Source of the DNA: Roseisolibacter agri
GTDB taxonomy: Bacteria > Gemmatimonadota > Gemmatimonadetes > Gemmatimonadales > Gemmatimonadaceae
Assembly: GCF_030159095.1 (NCBI RefSeq)
Contig: NZ_BRXS01000008.1
Location: 124,001 to 188,000 of the forward strand
DNA length: 64,000 nt
Direction of reading: 5' to 3'
Below are positions 24,437-32,348 of this stretch, in pieces. The notes under the pieces were generated by a model, which saw only the letters and a list, made by a program, of their open reading frames with translations, was not told the DNA's origin and did not search any database. Numbering within the stretch: the stretch's first letter is position 1; each line of letters begins with the position of its first letter. Both the position numbers and the translations under genes were made by a program.

Positions 24437-25192
24437 TCACGGGATGCGCGCCACCCCGGCCGCAGCCGCGAGCGGCGCGAGGGCCTCGCCGTTCCCCACC
24501 ACCCACTGCTTCGGCCCCGCGAGGACGTCGCGCAGGAACCGACGGCTCGGCGACGCCGGCTGCGTCAGCCGCTCTCGCAGCACGGCCGGCGTGTAGACGT
24601 TGGGGTTGACCTCGCGGCCCGACAGGACGGCGACCTCGCTGAGCGCGCGGTGGAGCCGCGCGCGGTCGACGCGCTCGCCGACGACGAACACGTCGACGTC
24701 GCTGTCCTCCCGGGCCGTGCCGGTGGCGAAGGACCCATACACGAACGCGGCGTCTACCCCGGTGATCCCCCGCAGGGCCTCGCGCGTCAGCGTGGGAGGA
24801 TCGGAGAGCGTCGCGATGACCTGCCGGAGCGCCCCCCAGAGCGGCCATGCCCGCACCACCTCGTACTCCACGCGCCGACCCTCGACCGGCTCCACGCGAC
24901 GGATCGCGCCGACCTGGGTCAGGTCGCGGAGGTCGCGCTGCAGTGACGCGCTCCGCTCACCGAACAGTCGCTCGAGCCGCCGCAGGTAGACCCGCTCGCC
25001 TGGATGGACGGTGAGGTAGCGCAGCAGGTCCCCCCGGCTGCCGCTTACGCCCAGCAGAGTCAGCGGGTCCGCCGTGGCCGTAGGCCGCCAGGTCCTCCGC
25101 GTCTCGCGCGTCGCAGGCGTCTTCCCCGGCACGGGACTGTCGTCCCGCCGGTCGGCGATCCGAGCGCGCGGGGATACAGTGCCGGTAGCCAT
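24437..25192 (-). CDS. MNT-type nucleotidyltransferase with N-terminal winged helix
   Basis: This 251-residue protein has a winged-helix region (about 45-110; LLRYLTVHPGERVYLRRLER, RDLRDLTQVGAIRR) and a minimal nucleotidyltransferase domain. The domain shows the pattern G-S-x3-G-x5-S-D-x-D in VYGSFATGTAREDSDVDVFV, with both metal-binding Asp residues intact. The start is the ATG at 25192, and a 21-bp dyad overlaps it. By analogy with MNT/HEPN systems it would be the antitoxin, modifying the HEPN protein encoded 54 bp downstream. The fused winged helix would let it repress its own operon through that dyad. Confidence 0.8.
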   Translation of the reverse strand: MATGTVSPRARIADRRDDSPVPGKTPATRETRRTWRPTATADPLTLLGVSGSRGDLLRYLTVHPGERVYLRRLERLFGERSASLQRDLRDLTQVGAIRRVEPVEGRRVEYEVVRAWPLWGALRQVIATLSDPPTLTREALRGITGVDAAFVYGSFATGTAREDSDVDVFVVGERVDRARLHRALSEVAVLSGREVNPNVYTPAVLRERLTQPASPSRRFLRDVLAGPKQWVVGNGEALAPLAAAAGVARIP

Positions 25193-25211
25193 GCGCTCAA
25201 TATGAGCGCAT
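25191..25211. promoter_or_regulatory. 21-bp operator-like palindrome over the MNT start codon
   Basis: Perfect arms ATGCGCTCA (25191-25199) and TGAGCGCAT (25203-25211) flank ATA. The dyad covers the first bases of the MNT gene and its leader, where a bound repressor would block initiation. Confidence 0.65.
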
Positions 25212-25484
25212 TCGCGGGGGCCGGCAAGCGCGCTCCTCGAAGCAGGGGCCCTGCCGGCACGCCTCGGCCGTCGCGCCGCACCGAGCCCAGGAGCGCATGT
25301 CGCGGCTCGGGGGTGCGGCGAGTTCCACCGTCCGCCAGTAGGCCGACCCCACGCCATGGCGGCACCCATGGGGTCGGGCTCGGCTGCGGGCTACGCGGCG
25401 GGGTCACGGTCCTGTGCGCTGCCCGCCGGAGGCGCGCACGGGAGCTGGGGAGATCGAGCGGGAGCGCCGCCGGCCCGGCCGCGC

Positions 25485-27428
25485 TCACGGTGTGGGACCG
25501 GTGGCCGTCGTGTCGCCGCCGGCGGTCTGCGTTGTGCCGCCCGTCGCTGCCTCCGGCGCCCCCTGCTTCGCGGCCTCGGCGGCGGCCTCGCGTACTCGGC
25601 GGTCGATGAGGGCCCGGCGGAGGCGCTGCATCGGCGGGGAGTCCCGGAGCGCTTCGTCGCCGAGACCGTCGATCACGTCGACCACGGTGTCGAACTCGTC
25701 GAGGTCCCAGAGCGACGTCGCGAGCTGGCCACCCTCCACCGCGGCCGCCACGTCGTCCAGGATCTCGACGCGCCGCGGCTCCGGGACATGGACCAGCGTT
25801 CCGAGCGCTTCGTCCATCCATCCGGTCTTGAATCGGACGGCTCCGTCGTCGTTGCGGAAGCACTCGGCGACGACGCCCGCCAGGAACTCGGGCGGCCAGG
25901 CCTCGTCCGGCGTGCGCGACGCGAGCGTGCGCAGGAACGCCGCGGCGTCGCGCGCCGACCCGTCTGCGGACTGCAGCACGTTGTTCCCGAGCTCCCGTTG
26001 CGCCGCCGCCGGCAGTCCGGCGACGCGGCCGGGCCCGATGTTGCGCAGGACGGCGACCGCGGCGTTCTGGGCGTACCAGTTGTGCCGCTTCATCTCGGCG
26101 ATCACGCGCCCGACGTACCGCGCGGGCGCGACGGCCGTCTCGGCGAGGTCCTTGAGGGGCACCGCGTCGAGGGCCGCGTCGACCCGCGCGCGCTGCCGGT
26201 CATCGAGGTGGCCGGCGTCCAGCAGGGCGTCGAACACGGCCAGGAAGGTGGCGTTCCCGCCGGCGATGTCGAGCACGTGCCCCACGACCATGTCGCGTGC
26301 GATCTTCGGGAGGTGCGGGAAGAGGGCCAGATCCGTGAGCACCGGCGCCACCAGCCGCGCGTGCGGCGGCAGAACGACGCTCCACTCGATGCGTCGGATG
26401 AGCGCCTCGCCCCCCGTCCGGAGGTACGCGAGGCTGAAGCGCCGGCCGCGGCGGACGAGCGCCGCCGCGGCCGCGTCCGGCACCTTGGGGGTCAACGCGT
26501 CCCACAGCTTGGTGAGCACGTAGGGGTGCAACTCGTCGGCGACGCGGCCGTACATCTCCTCGGCGAACTCCGCCACCACGGCGCGCACGTCATCCAGGAA
26601 GTGCGCGTCGCCGGCGAGCAGCGCCACGCGCTCCGCGATGAAGCCGTGCCGCAGTTTGGTCGTGCGACTGAGCACGGCGTCCACCACCGTGCGGCCCGCC
26701 GCCAGCAGCGCTTCCGGCGTCGGCGCGTGCTCGTATGGGTGCGCGAACACGGAGCGCATCTCGTACACGTGCTGGAGTTGCGCGTGCTCGGCGTCGCTGA
26801 CGGAGCCGTACGTCTTGGCGTCGTCGAGCAGCGTCATGTCCACCGCGCGGTGCTGCGCCTCGGCCTGTGTCACCTTCTGCAGCACGGCGGCCGCCTTCTT
26901 GTCGCGGGCCGCCAGCTCGCGGAACTTGCGCTTGAGCGACTCGGCCGCGCTGATCCAGGTCATCACGTACGCCGCGCGGAGCGCCCCGGCGTCCACGCAC
27001 CGGGTCGCCTCCTGAAACAGCACCTGGTCCTCGGCCGCGATCACCCGGGCGGCGTACGCCTCGAACTGCGCGCCGAGCGGCACGCCCGGCGCGCCGCCCG
27101 ATACCGCCGCCCCGGCGCGTGGCGCGTCACGGGCTTCGGCCGCCGTGTCGGCCGCCGTGTCGGCCGCCGTGTCGGCCGCCGTGTCGGCCGCCGTGTCCGG
27201 TGCCCCGGCGCTGGCCCCGGCACCGGTCTCGATGGGAGCGCGTCGCGTGGCGTCGACGATGGCGCCGGCCGGGGTGCCGGCCGGGACGCCGTCGGTCAGG
27301 ACAGCGGGCGTTTCGGCCCCAGGGGTGGGCTCAGTGGTGGGCTCAGGCACGCGGGGCGGGAGTAGCGGGCGGGATGGGCGTGGCGAAGACGGCTGCACGG
27401 CTGCGTCGTACCCGCACCGCAGCCGCAC
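25485..27428 (-). CDS. Large orphan protein with a HEPN-like segment
   Basis: This 647-residue protein has a low-complexity N-terminus (1-115) with five Asp-Thr-Ala-Ala units encoded by a 12-bp array. A helical segment (150-240) contains EMRSVFAHPYEHAP, where R225-x4-H230 fits a HEPN RNase motif. The remaining 400 residues are helical and repetitive in a HEAT-like way. The GTG start at 27428 has no visible ribosome binding site and the true start may be internal. It lies 292 bp upstream of the MNT gene on the same strand. A role as an RNA-targeting effector is possible but unproven. Confidence 0.6.
   Translation of the reverse strand: MRLRCGYDAAVQPSSPRPSRPLLPPRVPEPTTEPTPGAETPAVLTDGVPAGTPAGAIVDATRRAPIETGAGASAGAPDTAADTAADTAADTAADTAAEARDAPRAGAAVSGGAPGVPLGAQFEAYAARVIAAEDQVLFQEATRCVDAGALRAAYVMTWISAAESLKRKFRELAARDKKAAAVLQKVTQAEAQHRAVDMTLLDDAKTYGSVSDAEHAQLQHVYEMRSVFAHPYEHAPTPEALLAAGRTVVDAVLSRTTKLRHGFIAERVALLAGDAHFLDDVRAVVAEFAEEMYGRVADELHPYVLTKLWDALTPKVPDAAAAALVRRGRRFSLAYLRTGGEALIRRIEWSVVLPPHARLVAPVLTDLALFPHLPKIARDMVVGHVLDIAGGNATFLAVFDALLDAGHLDDRQRARVDAALDAVPLKDLAETAVAPARYVGRVIAEMKRHNWYAQNAAVAVLRNIGPGRVAGLPAAAQRELGNNVLQSADGSARDAAAFLRTLASRTPDEAWPPEFLAGVVAECFRNDDGAVRFKTGWMDEALGTLVHVPEPRRVEILDDVAAAVEGGQLATSLWDLDEFDTVVDVIDGLGDEALRDSPPMQRLRRALIDRRVREAAAEAAKQGAPEAATGGTTQTAGGDTTATGPTP
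27139..27198. repeat. 12-bp tandem array
   Basis: Five copies of GCCGCCGTGTCG (the last with one change) lie in frame in the HEPN-like gene and encode Asp-Thr-Ala-Ala on the minus strand. Confidence 0.93.
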
Positions 27429-27467
27429 CGCAGCTGCATGGGATGCCGCGGGCGGACCTCCCGGGCG

Positions 27468-27764
27468 TCAGGCCGCGTCCGACGGGTCGTCAGGCGCCTG
27501 CCGGGCGCGAAGCGCGCGGCGCGCGGCGGCGCGGGCCTGGGCGGCCGCGTGGGCGTCCGTTGTCGGCTGCCGAGACCGCGCGACCGCCCGCGCCAACTCG
27601 TCGCGCGCGACGGACGCGTCGACCGACGGTGCGATAGACGCGTCGGCCGACGCCGCGGCCGGATCCGAGGACGGCCGCGGGGCCGGCGCGGCGTCCGCGC
27701 CGGCACGGCTTGCCAGGCGCCGCCGCAGCAGGCGGTGCAGCCACGGGAGCAGGGAGCGCACGAG
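27468..27764 (-). CDS. Small orphan protein downstream of the sigma factor
   Basis: This protein has about 98 residues from a GTG at 27764. It begins with an amphipathic helix (SLLPWLHRLLRRRL) followed by an Ala/Asp/Ser-rich stretch and an Ala/Arg-rich helix. It lies 85 bp after the sigma-factor gene on the same strand, where an anti-sigma or co-regulator could be encoded. No zinc motif or clear membrane span supports that. It is a weak prediction. Confidence 0.3.
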   Translation of the reverse strand, partial: LVRSLLPWLHRLLRRRLASRAGADAAPAPRPSSDPAAASADASIAPSVDASVARDELARAVARSRQPTTDAHAAAQARAAARRALRARQAPDDPSDAA

Positions 27765-27849
27765 GTGACGTCGGGGAGTGGTGCCGCAAACTACCGCGCG
27801 GCGCCCGCTCACGCTGCCTGCGGCGCGGCCCCGGCCTCGAGTCCAGGGG

Positions 27850-28806
27850 CTAGCCAGGGAGCAGTCCCCGCCGGAAAAGGTACGCACGCACCGCCGCCTG
27901 GTCCGACGGGCCGAGCGTCGCGACCCGGCGCCACACCTCGCGGCGCATCGCGGCTTGTGCCCGTTGGAAGCGACGCTTGACGGCGGTCTCGCTAGTGTTG
28001 CACGCGGCGGCGACCTGCGCCCACTCCGCGCCGGCGACGAGTCGCGTCCAACACAGGGTCGCCACCCCGTCGCGCGCCGCGTCGCAGGCTTCCACGGCGA
28101 GGCGCAGGAGCAGGGCGTACGCCGGTTCGACGTCCGGCACCCGACCCGCGCTCTCCTCGTACGACTGCGCGAGGGCCGCCCACTCCGCGTCTCCCGCGGC
28201 GGCGCGGCCCGAGGCGCCCGCAGGGCCCGAGGCGCGCGCGCCAGCGAGACGCCACTCGGGCGAACGCCACGTGTCGATCAGCACGTGCTGCGCGGTGGTG
28301 AGCGCCCACGCCAACACCTGCGGGTCGGTCTGCGCGCGGCACGTCGGCGCCCCGCGGGCCAGGCGGATGAGGGTCTCCTGCGCCACGTCGGCGGCGAGGT
28401 CCTCCGCGTCGCGGCGCCGACGCACGCGGTCGCGAACGAAGCGCAGCACGGGGCCGTGCAGACGTGTGAGCAGCTCCTCGAGTGCGGCCTCCGGGTCGAG
28501 CCCGCCCGGGTCGAGCCCGCCCGAGGCGCGTGCCGCGGCCCCGAGCGCCTCGGACCCCGGGGAGCCCGTGCCCGCACCGGCGGGATGCCGGGAGCCGGTT
28601 GCGCCCGCCGTCGAGCGCGCGCCTCGATGGGCATCGGCGAGCAGTGCGGCCAGGGACCGCACCGCGGGCGGGGCGCCGGCGCGTGACGCGTCCCCCGCGG
28701 CGGGCGGTGCGGCGGGGGACGCCGTGGGCGGCACGGGGAGAGGCACGTGCGGGCCGTCGGCCGCGTCGGGCCGAGCCGGAGGCCGGCGGAGCAGCAGGGT
28801 CGCCAT
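27850..28806 (-). CDS. Sigma-70 family (ECF-type) RNA polymerase sigma factor
   Basis: This 318-residue protein begins at the ATG at 28806, after an upstream in-frame extension I reject. The first 110 residues are Pro/Ala/Gly-rich and unusual for ECF factors. Region 2 shows LLTRLHGPVLRFVRDRV, DAEDLAADVAQETLIRLARG and a -10-binding-like TAQHVLIDTWR. Region 4 shows an HTH (WAQVAAACNTSETAVKRRF). It has no convincing membrane anti-sigma partner, so control may be through expression or its N-terminal extension. An in-frame repeat near 28495 encodes Gly-Leu-Asp-Pro-Gly. Confidence 0.85.
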   Translation of the reverse strand: MATLLLRRPPARPDAADGPHVPLPVPPTASPAAPPAAGDASRAGAPPAVRSLAALLADAHRGARSTAGATGSRHPAGAGTGSPGSEALGAAARASGGLDPGGLDPEAALEELLTRLHGPVLRFVRDRVRRRRDAEDLAADVAQETLIRLARGAPTCRAQTDPQVLAWALTTAQHVLIDTWRSPEWRLAGARASGPAGASGRAAAGDAEWAALAQSYEESAGRVPDVEPAYALLLRLAVEACDAARDGVATLCWTRLVAGAEWAQVAAACNTSETAVKRRFQRAQAAMRREVWRRVATLGPSDQAAVRAYLFRRGLLPG

Positions 28807-29033
28807 CGTGTGGGTCGTTGAGGGCAGGGCCGGCCACGGGGACACCACGGCGCGCTACGGCGCGCGCGTGGGCGCCAGGAGTGGTCGTCGGGCGCCGCAG
28901 ACGTCGCAGCCTCGGCCGGGAGCCAAGCGGGGGCGACGAACGCCCCTCCCGGGGCCGTCGACGGGTGGTGATCACGGGAAGCGCTCGCCGTCGATGGGCG
29001 GGGGCGGGCGCGCTCCGTCCGGACGCCGGCGGC

Positions 29034-30092
29034 TCACGGCGCCGCGCTCCCGACGGCGCCCGTCAGGCGCGATGGGAAGTCGTCCGGGTGGCAGAGCCCG
29101 CGAAACGCGCAGGTGCGGCACGTCGCGGGGTTCGTGGCCGGCGCGAACGCGTCGGCGGCGAGCGGGAGGTTGCGCCGGACGTCGCGCAGCAACGCGTGCA
29201 TCGCTCCCACGCCGTCTCGGATGCGCGCGGACGCCGCCTCCAGGTCGTCGGTCGTCAGCAGGACCGTCGTCTCGCGCTCGCCCGGCGATCCGGACAGCGC
29301 CACGACGCGTCCGACCATCCCGTCGTCGGCGTCCAGCCCGAGCCCCTCCCGCGCGGCGACCGCGTACGTGAGCAGCTGGTCGATGACGTGGTCGGGCCGA
29401 CCGGACTTGAAGTCGGTCACCTCCCAGCGCGCGTCACGCGCCGGTCGCACCAGCAGGTCTGGCGCGGCGAACACCGTGGTGCCGTCCGGGGGCAGCTCAA
29501 AGTGCCAGAACGGATCGAGAACGATCACGTCCTCCGGCGCCGCCCTGCGGACACCGTCCCAGAGCGCGTCGACGGTCGTGAGCGCGCGGAGCGACCCGTC
29601 CAGCACCGCCCGAGCCCGGTCGAGCGCTTGGGCGTCGGGGCCGTGGCCGTACAGGAACTCGTCGAGCATGCAGACCGCCGCCGGGCGCCGGAGGAAGGCG
29701 GTGATCCCGTCACGGGCCTGCCGCCACCCGCCGTTCAGCTCGGCGGCCGCGGTCGCCCGGAGCGCGCGGTAGCTCGGGAGCGGCCCACCCGCCGCGAGCG
29801 TGCGCGCGCAGGTCGAGGCCGCGCGGTGAACGGCGACGCCGACGAGCGCCGGCAACGTCGTGAGCTTCTTGAGTCGGTAGGCCAGCCACGACGTCGTGCC
29901 CGCCGGCGCGCGCCAGCCCTCGTGCGCGGCGTAGTAGCTCAGGTAGTACGCCCGTCGGCACCGGCGGAGGAGTCGCGCACGGGACTCAGACCACGAGAAC
30001 TGCGGCCCGCGCGCGGAGGCGTGGCGTTGGGCGACCGGCGCTGGGTCGCCGGGTGAACGCGCGACGTCGGACGGCGGGGGCGGAACCGACAT
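29034..30092 (-). CDS. PD-(D/E)XK nuclease of the Cas4/RecB type
   Basis: This 352-residue protein starts at the ATG at 30092. Nuclease motifs are the Asp in FAAPDLLVRP and the D-x-K triad end in WEVTDFKSGRPD. Further support comes from QLLTYAVAA, matching the QxxxY motif of RecB-like nucleases. A Cys in LLRRCRRAYYL near residue 40 and CRTCAFRGLC near the C-terminus give the one-plus-three arrangement that binds a 4Fe-4S cluster in Cas4 and AddB. No helicase or cas gene is nearby. It may act in recombination or in plasmid processing. Confidence 0.8.
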   Translation of the reverse strand: MSVPPPPSDVARSPGDPAPVAQRHASARGPQFSWSESRARLLRRCRRAYYLSYYAAHEGWRAPAGTTSWLAYRLKKLTTLPALVGVAVHRAASTCARTLAAGGPLPSYRALRATAAAELNGGWRQARDGITAFLRRPAAVCMLDEFLYGHGPDAQALDRARAVLDGSLRALTTVDALWDGVRRAAPEDVIVLDPFWHFELPPDGTTVFAAPDLLVRPARDARWEVTDFKSGRPDHVIDQLLTYAVAAREGLGLDADDGMVGRVVALSGSPGERETTVLLTTDDLEAASARIRDGVGAMHALLRDVRRNLPLAADAFAPATNPATCRTCAFRGLCHPDDFPSRLTGAVGSAAP

Positions 30093-30692
30093 GCGGACCT
30101 CCGCGGTGTCACCGCGGTGAAGCCCTCGCGGCACCGTCGACGGCGTGTCGACGCGGGCGCGGCGGCGTGCACCCGGAGAGACGGATCCGCGACACCGTCG
30201 GGGCGCCGCCGCGGTCCCCGGTCGCCTTTCGCCGCGGGGAGGTCTCCCCTGGGCGCCACGCGTGGCAGGCCAGGGCGCGGGCCCGCCAGCATCGCGTCGC
30301 GTCGGTACTCGTCGGACCGACGGGGGCGGGGGGTTGCCGCTGGGGCGCCGGGCGGACGGGGGGGGACAGGGGAGGACGGTGTGGCACGAGCGAGGTGCGG
30401 TGCGAGGGCGTGCGAGGGCGACGGTCCGTCTGCGCGAGACGTCGCCGGCGGGCACGCACCAAGACGGAGGCGCGACACCGCCGACGTCCGCAGGCTGGAG
30501 CGGGCTGGTCTCGGCGCGGCGGACCTCGGCGCGTCGCACTGGCGCCGGCCGTCTGACGGCACCCGGCACGGCCGGTGGCAACACTCGTCGCGGCGCCGGT
30601 GACCAACAGCTGGGTCGGCGAGCGTCGCCACCGGTCACGGCGTCCGTCGCACCGGTCGCCCCCACGCCTCTTCACCCCGAGCCCCACGTTCT
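30093..30692. other. Gene-free stretch between divergent genes
   Basis: I see no gene in this 600-bp region. Frames in all directions are Arg/Gly-rich. It should hold the promoters of the nuclease and of the outer-membrane protein. Confidence 0.5.
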
Positions 30693-31418
30693 ATGTCGCG
30701 CGCTCCCGTGCTCGCTCCCGTGCTCGCTCCCGTGCTCGCTCCCGTGCTCGCTCCCGTGCTCGCTCCCGTGCTCGCTGCCGTCACCCTCGTCACCCTGCTC
30801 GGCGCCCCCGTCCGCGCGCAATCGTCCGCGGGGCCGGACTCCGCGCCGCCGAGCGCCAGGCCGCATCGCGCCGGCGCGTTCTTCCTTGCGGCGGGGACGG
30901 ACGCCTTAGGCAAGGACTTCGGCGACGCCGCGCCGGGGTTCGCCGCGCAGGCGGGCTACGAGCGCCGCATCGGCGGACCGCGGTCGCCGTTGGCGCTCCG
31001 CGTCGCGGGCGACTACTGGCGCGCGGGACGCACCTTCACGGGCGATCTGCGCGACGGCCAGGGGCCCCTCGACGTCCGGCGCACGACCACCCTGGTTGGG
31101 GGCAGCGTGCTCGGCGTGGTGCGCCTGCCGGCGCTCGGCGCGGTGCGGCCGTACGCGTTGGCGGGCGTGGGTGTGCAGCAGTACGCCAACCGCAACGAGA
31201 CGGACTGGGTGCCGCACGGCCCCAACACGGCGTCGAAGGTCGTCTACCTCCCGCCCGTGCGGGTGAACACGGTCTCGTACACGGGCGGGCTCGGAGCCAG
31301 CGCCCGATTCGGCGCCGTGACACCGTTCATCGAGGGCCGCATCCTGGTGCTGCCAGGCCTCGGGAGCGCGGGCGCCCAACAGGTGCGCGCGCCGCTCAGC
31401 GTCGGCCTCCGTTTCTGA
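30693..31418 (+). CDS. Secreted outer-membrane beta-barrel protein
   Basis: This 241-residue protein has an N-terminal signal peptide. After a short Met-Ser-Arg start, the hydrophobic core is six in-frame repeats of Ala-Pro-Val-Leu, continued by AAVTLVTLLGAPVRAQ with cleavage expected after VRA. The mature part alternates polar and hydrophobic residues, with Gly and Tyr/Trp typical of beta strands (AGYERRI, RVAGDYWRAG, YALAGVGVQQY). It ends in a C-terminal Phe (SVGLRF), the outer-membrane insertion signal. It is most like small OmpW/OmpA-type barrels. The ligand is unknown. Confidence 0.8.
   Translation: MSRAPVLAPVLAPVLAPVLAPVLAPVLAAVTLVTLLGAPVRAQSSAGPDSAPPSARPHRAGAFFLAAGTDALGKDFGDAAPGFAAQAGYERRIGGPRSPLALRVAGDYWRAGRTFTGDLRDGQGPLDVRRTTTLVGGSVLGVVRLPALGAVRPYALAGVGVQQYANRNETDWVPHGPNTASKVVYLPPVRVNTVSYTGGLGASARFGAVTPFIEGRILVLPGLGSAGAQQVRAPLSVGLRF
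30702..30773. repeat. 12-bp tandem array encoding a signal-peptide core
   Basis: Six perfect copies of GCTCCCGTGCTC lie in frame directly after the start codon of the barrel protein. Each unit adds four hydrophobic residues to the signal peptide. Confidence 0.96.
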
Positions 31419-31529
31419 ACGAGCGGCTCCGGGCGCGCGGCGGGCCGCGGCGGGTGACGCGGCAGCCGCCTCAGGTCCGGTCGGGAGGCGGCGACCCGGT
31501 ACCCGGCGACGGGGGGCAGGCCCGTCCGA

Positions 31530-32348
31530 TCACCGCACGGCCGGGAAAGGCTCGGCGCCGCGCCCCTCGGAGGTCCATTCGAGCTTCCGTACGGTGTCGT
31601 TGTCGAGCGTCGCGTTCCACGATTTGATCATGAGCGCGGCGACGTACGGGATGCGGAGTTGCTCGCGCGCGCCCCGGCCGGATCGCCCGTGGAGCAGGCG
31701 CTCCCGGAGGTGCCAGGCGGCGTCGGTCTTCTTGAGGCCCTCTCCCTCCTGGACCATGGCGAGCCACTGCGCCGCGCGCCGCGGGTGCTTTTCCTTGGCG
31801 AGCGTATAGACGAAGGCGAGCACGCTGGCCGGCTGGAGCGACGGCCGGTAGGCGTGGACGTCGTCGACGGCGTCCGGCATCCGGGGGTGCTCCTCGAGCA
31901 CCTTCGCGAGGAGCGCGTGCGACACGGCGCGCCCCGACGAGAGCATGGACCCGTTCTCGTAGTGCCACACGTACTTGGCCGCGGCGGCCACCCGCCGCGC
32001 GTTCTCCTGCCCCCGCATGTGCAGGACGTCGGCGAAGGACCGCGATTTCCCCGCGTCGACGGTGGCGAGGGCGTCGGGGTCGACGTTGCGGACGACGAGA
32101 AACCGTACCGGGCGCCCGCTCTCGACCACGGCGGAGAGGCGATGCTGGCCGTCGAGCAGCGTCCCGTCGGGGGCGATCTTGATCGTCTCGCCGTTCTCCT
32201 CCTGCCAGTCGCCGTTCTGCATGTCGGTGGCGTAGCGCTCGACCAGCGCGCGGTTGAGGCGCCGGTTGAGCTCCACGTTCCGGGCGAGCAGCTCTTCCGC
32301 CATCTTCGGCGTGATGCGAACCAGTTCCGTCGCCAGCGTCGCCGGCAT
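31530..32348 (-). CDS. ParB/Srx-fold domain protein
   Basis: This 272-residue protein starts at the ATG at 32348, preceded by a good Shine-Dalgarno (GGAGGAG on the minus strand). The N-terminal 90 residues include GTLLDGQHRLSAVVESGRPV, the DGQHRL variant of the ParB/sulfiredoxin nucleotide-binding fold common in phage and plasmid proteins. The rest is helical with no HTH that I recognise, so it is unlikely to be a partition protein. It could be a nuclease, an ATPase or a regulator. It is monocistronic by spacing. Confidence 0.75.
   Translation of the reverse strand: MPATLATELVRITPKMAEELLARNVELNRRLNRALVERYATDMQNGDWQEENGETIKIAPDGTLLDGQHRLSAVVESGRPVRFLVVRNVDPDALATVDAGKSRSFADVLHMRGQENARRVAAAAKYVWHYENGSMLSSGRAVSHALLAKVLEEHPRMPDAVDDVHAYRPSLQPASVLAFVYTLAKEKHPRRAAQWLAMVQEGEGLKKTDAAWHLRERLLHGRSGRGAREQLRIPYVAALMIKSWNATLDNDTVRKLEWTSEGRGAEPFPAVR

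Noticed and set aside
29034-30092. Cas4 of a CRISPR adaptation locus
   Set aside because: The motif set fits a Cas4/RecB-type nuclease, but there is no cas1, cas2 or CRISPR array in the window.
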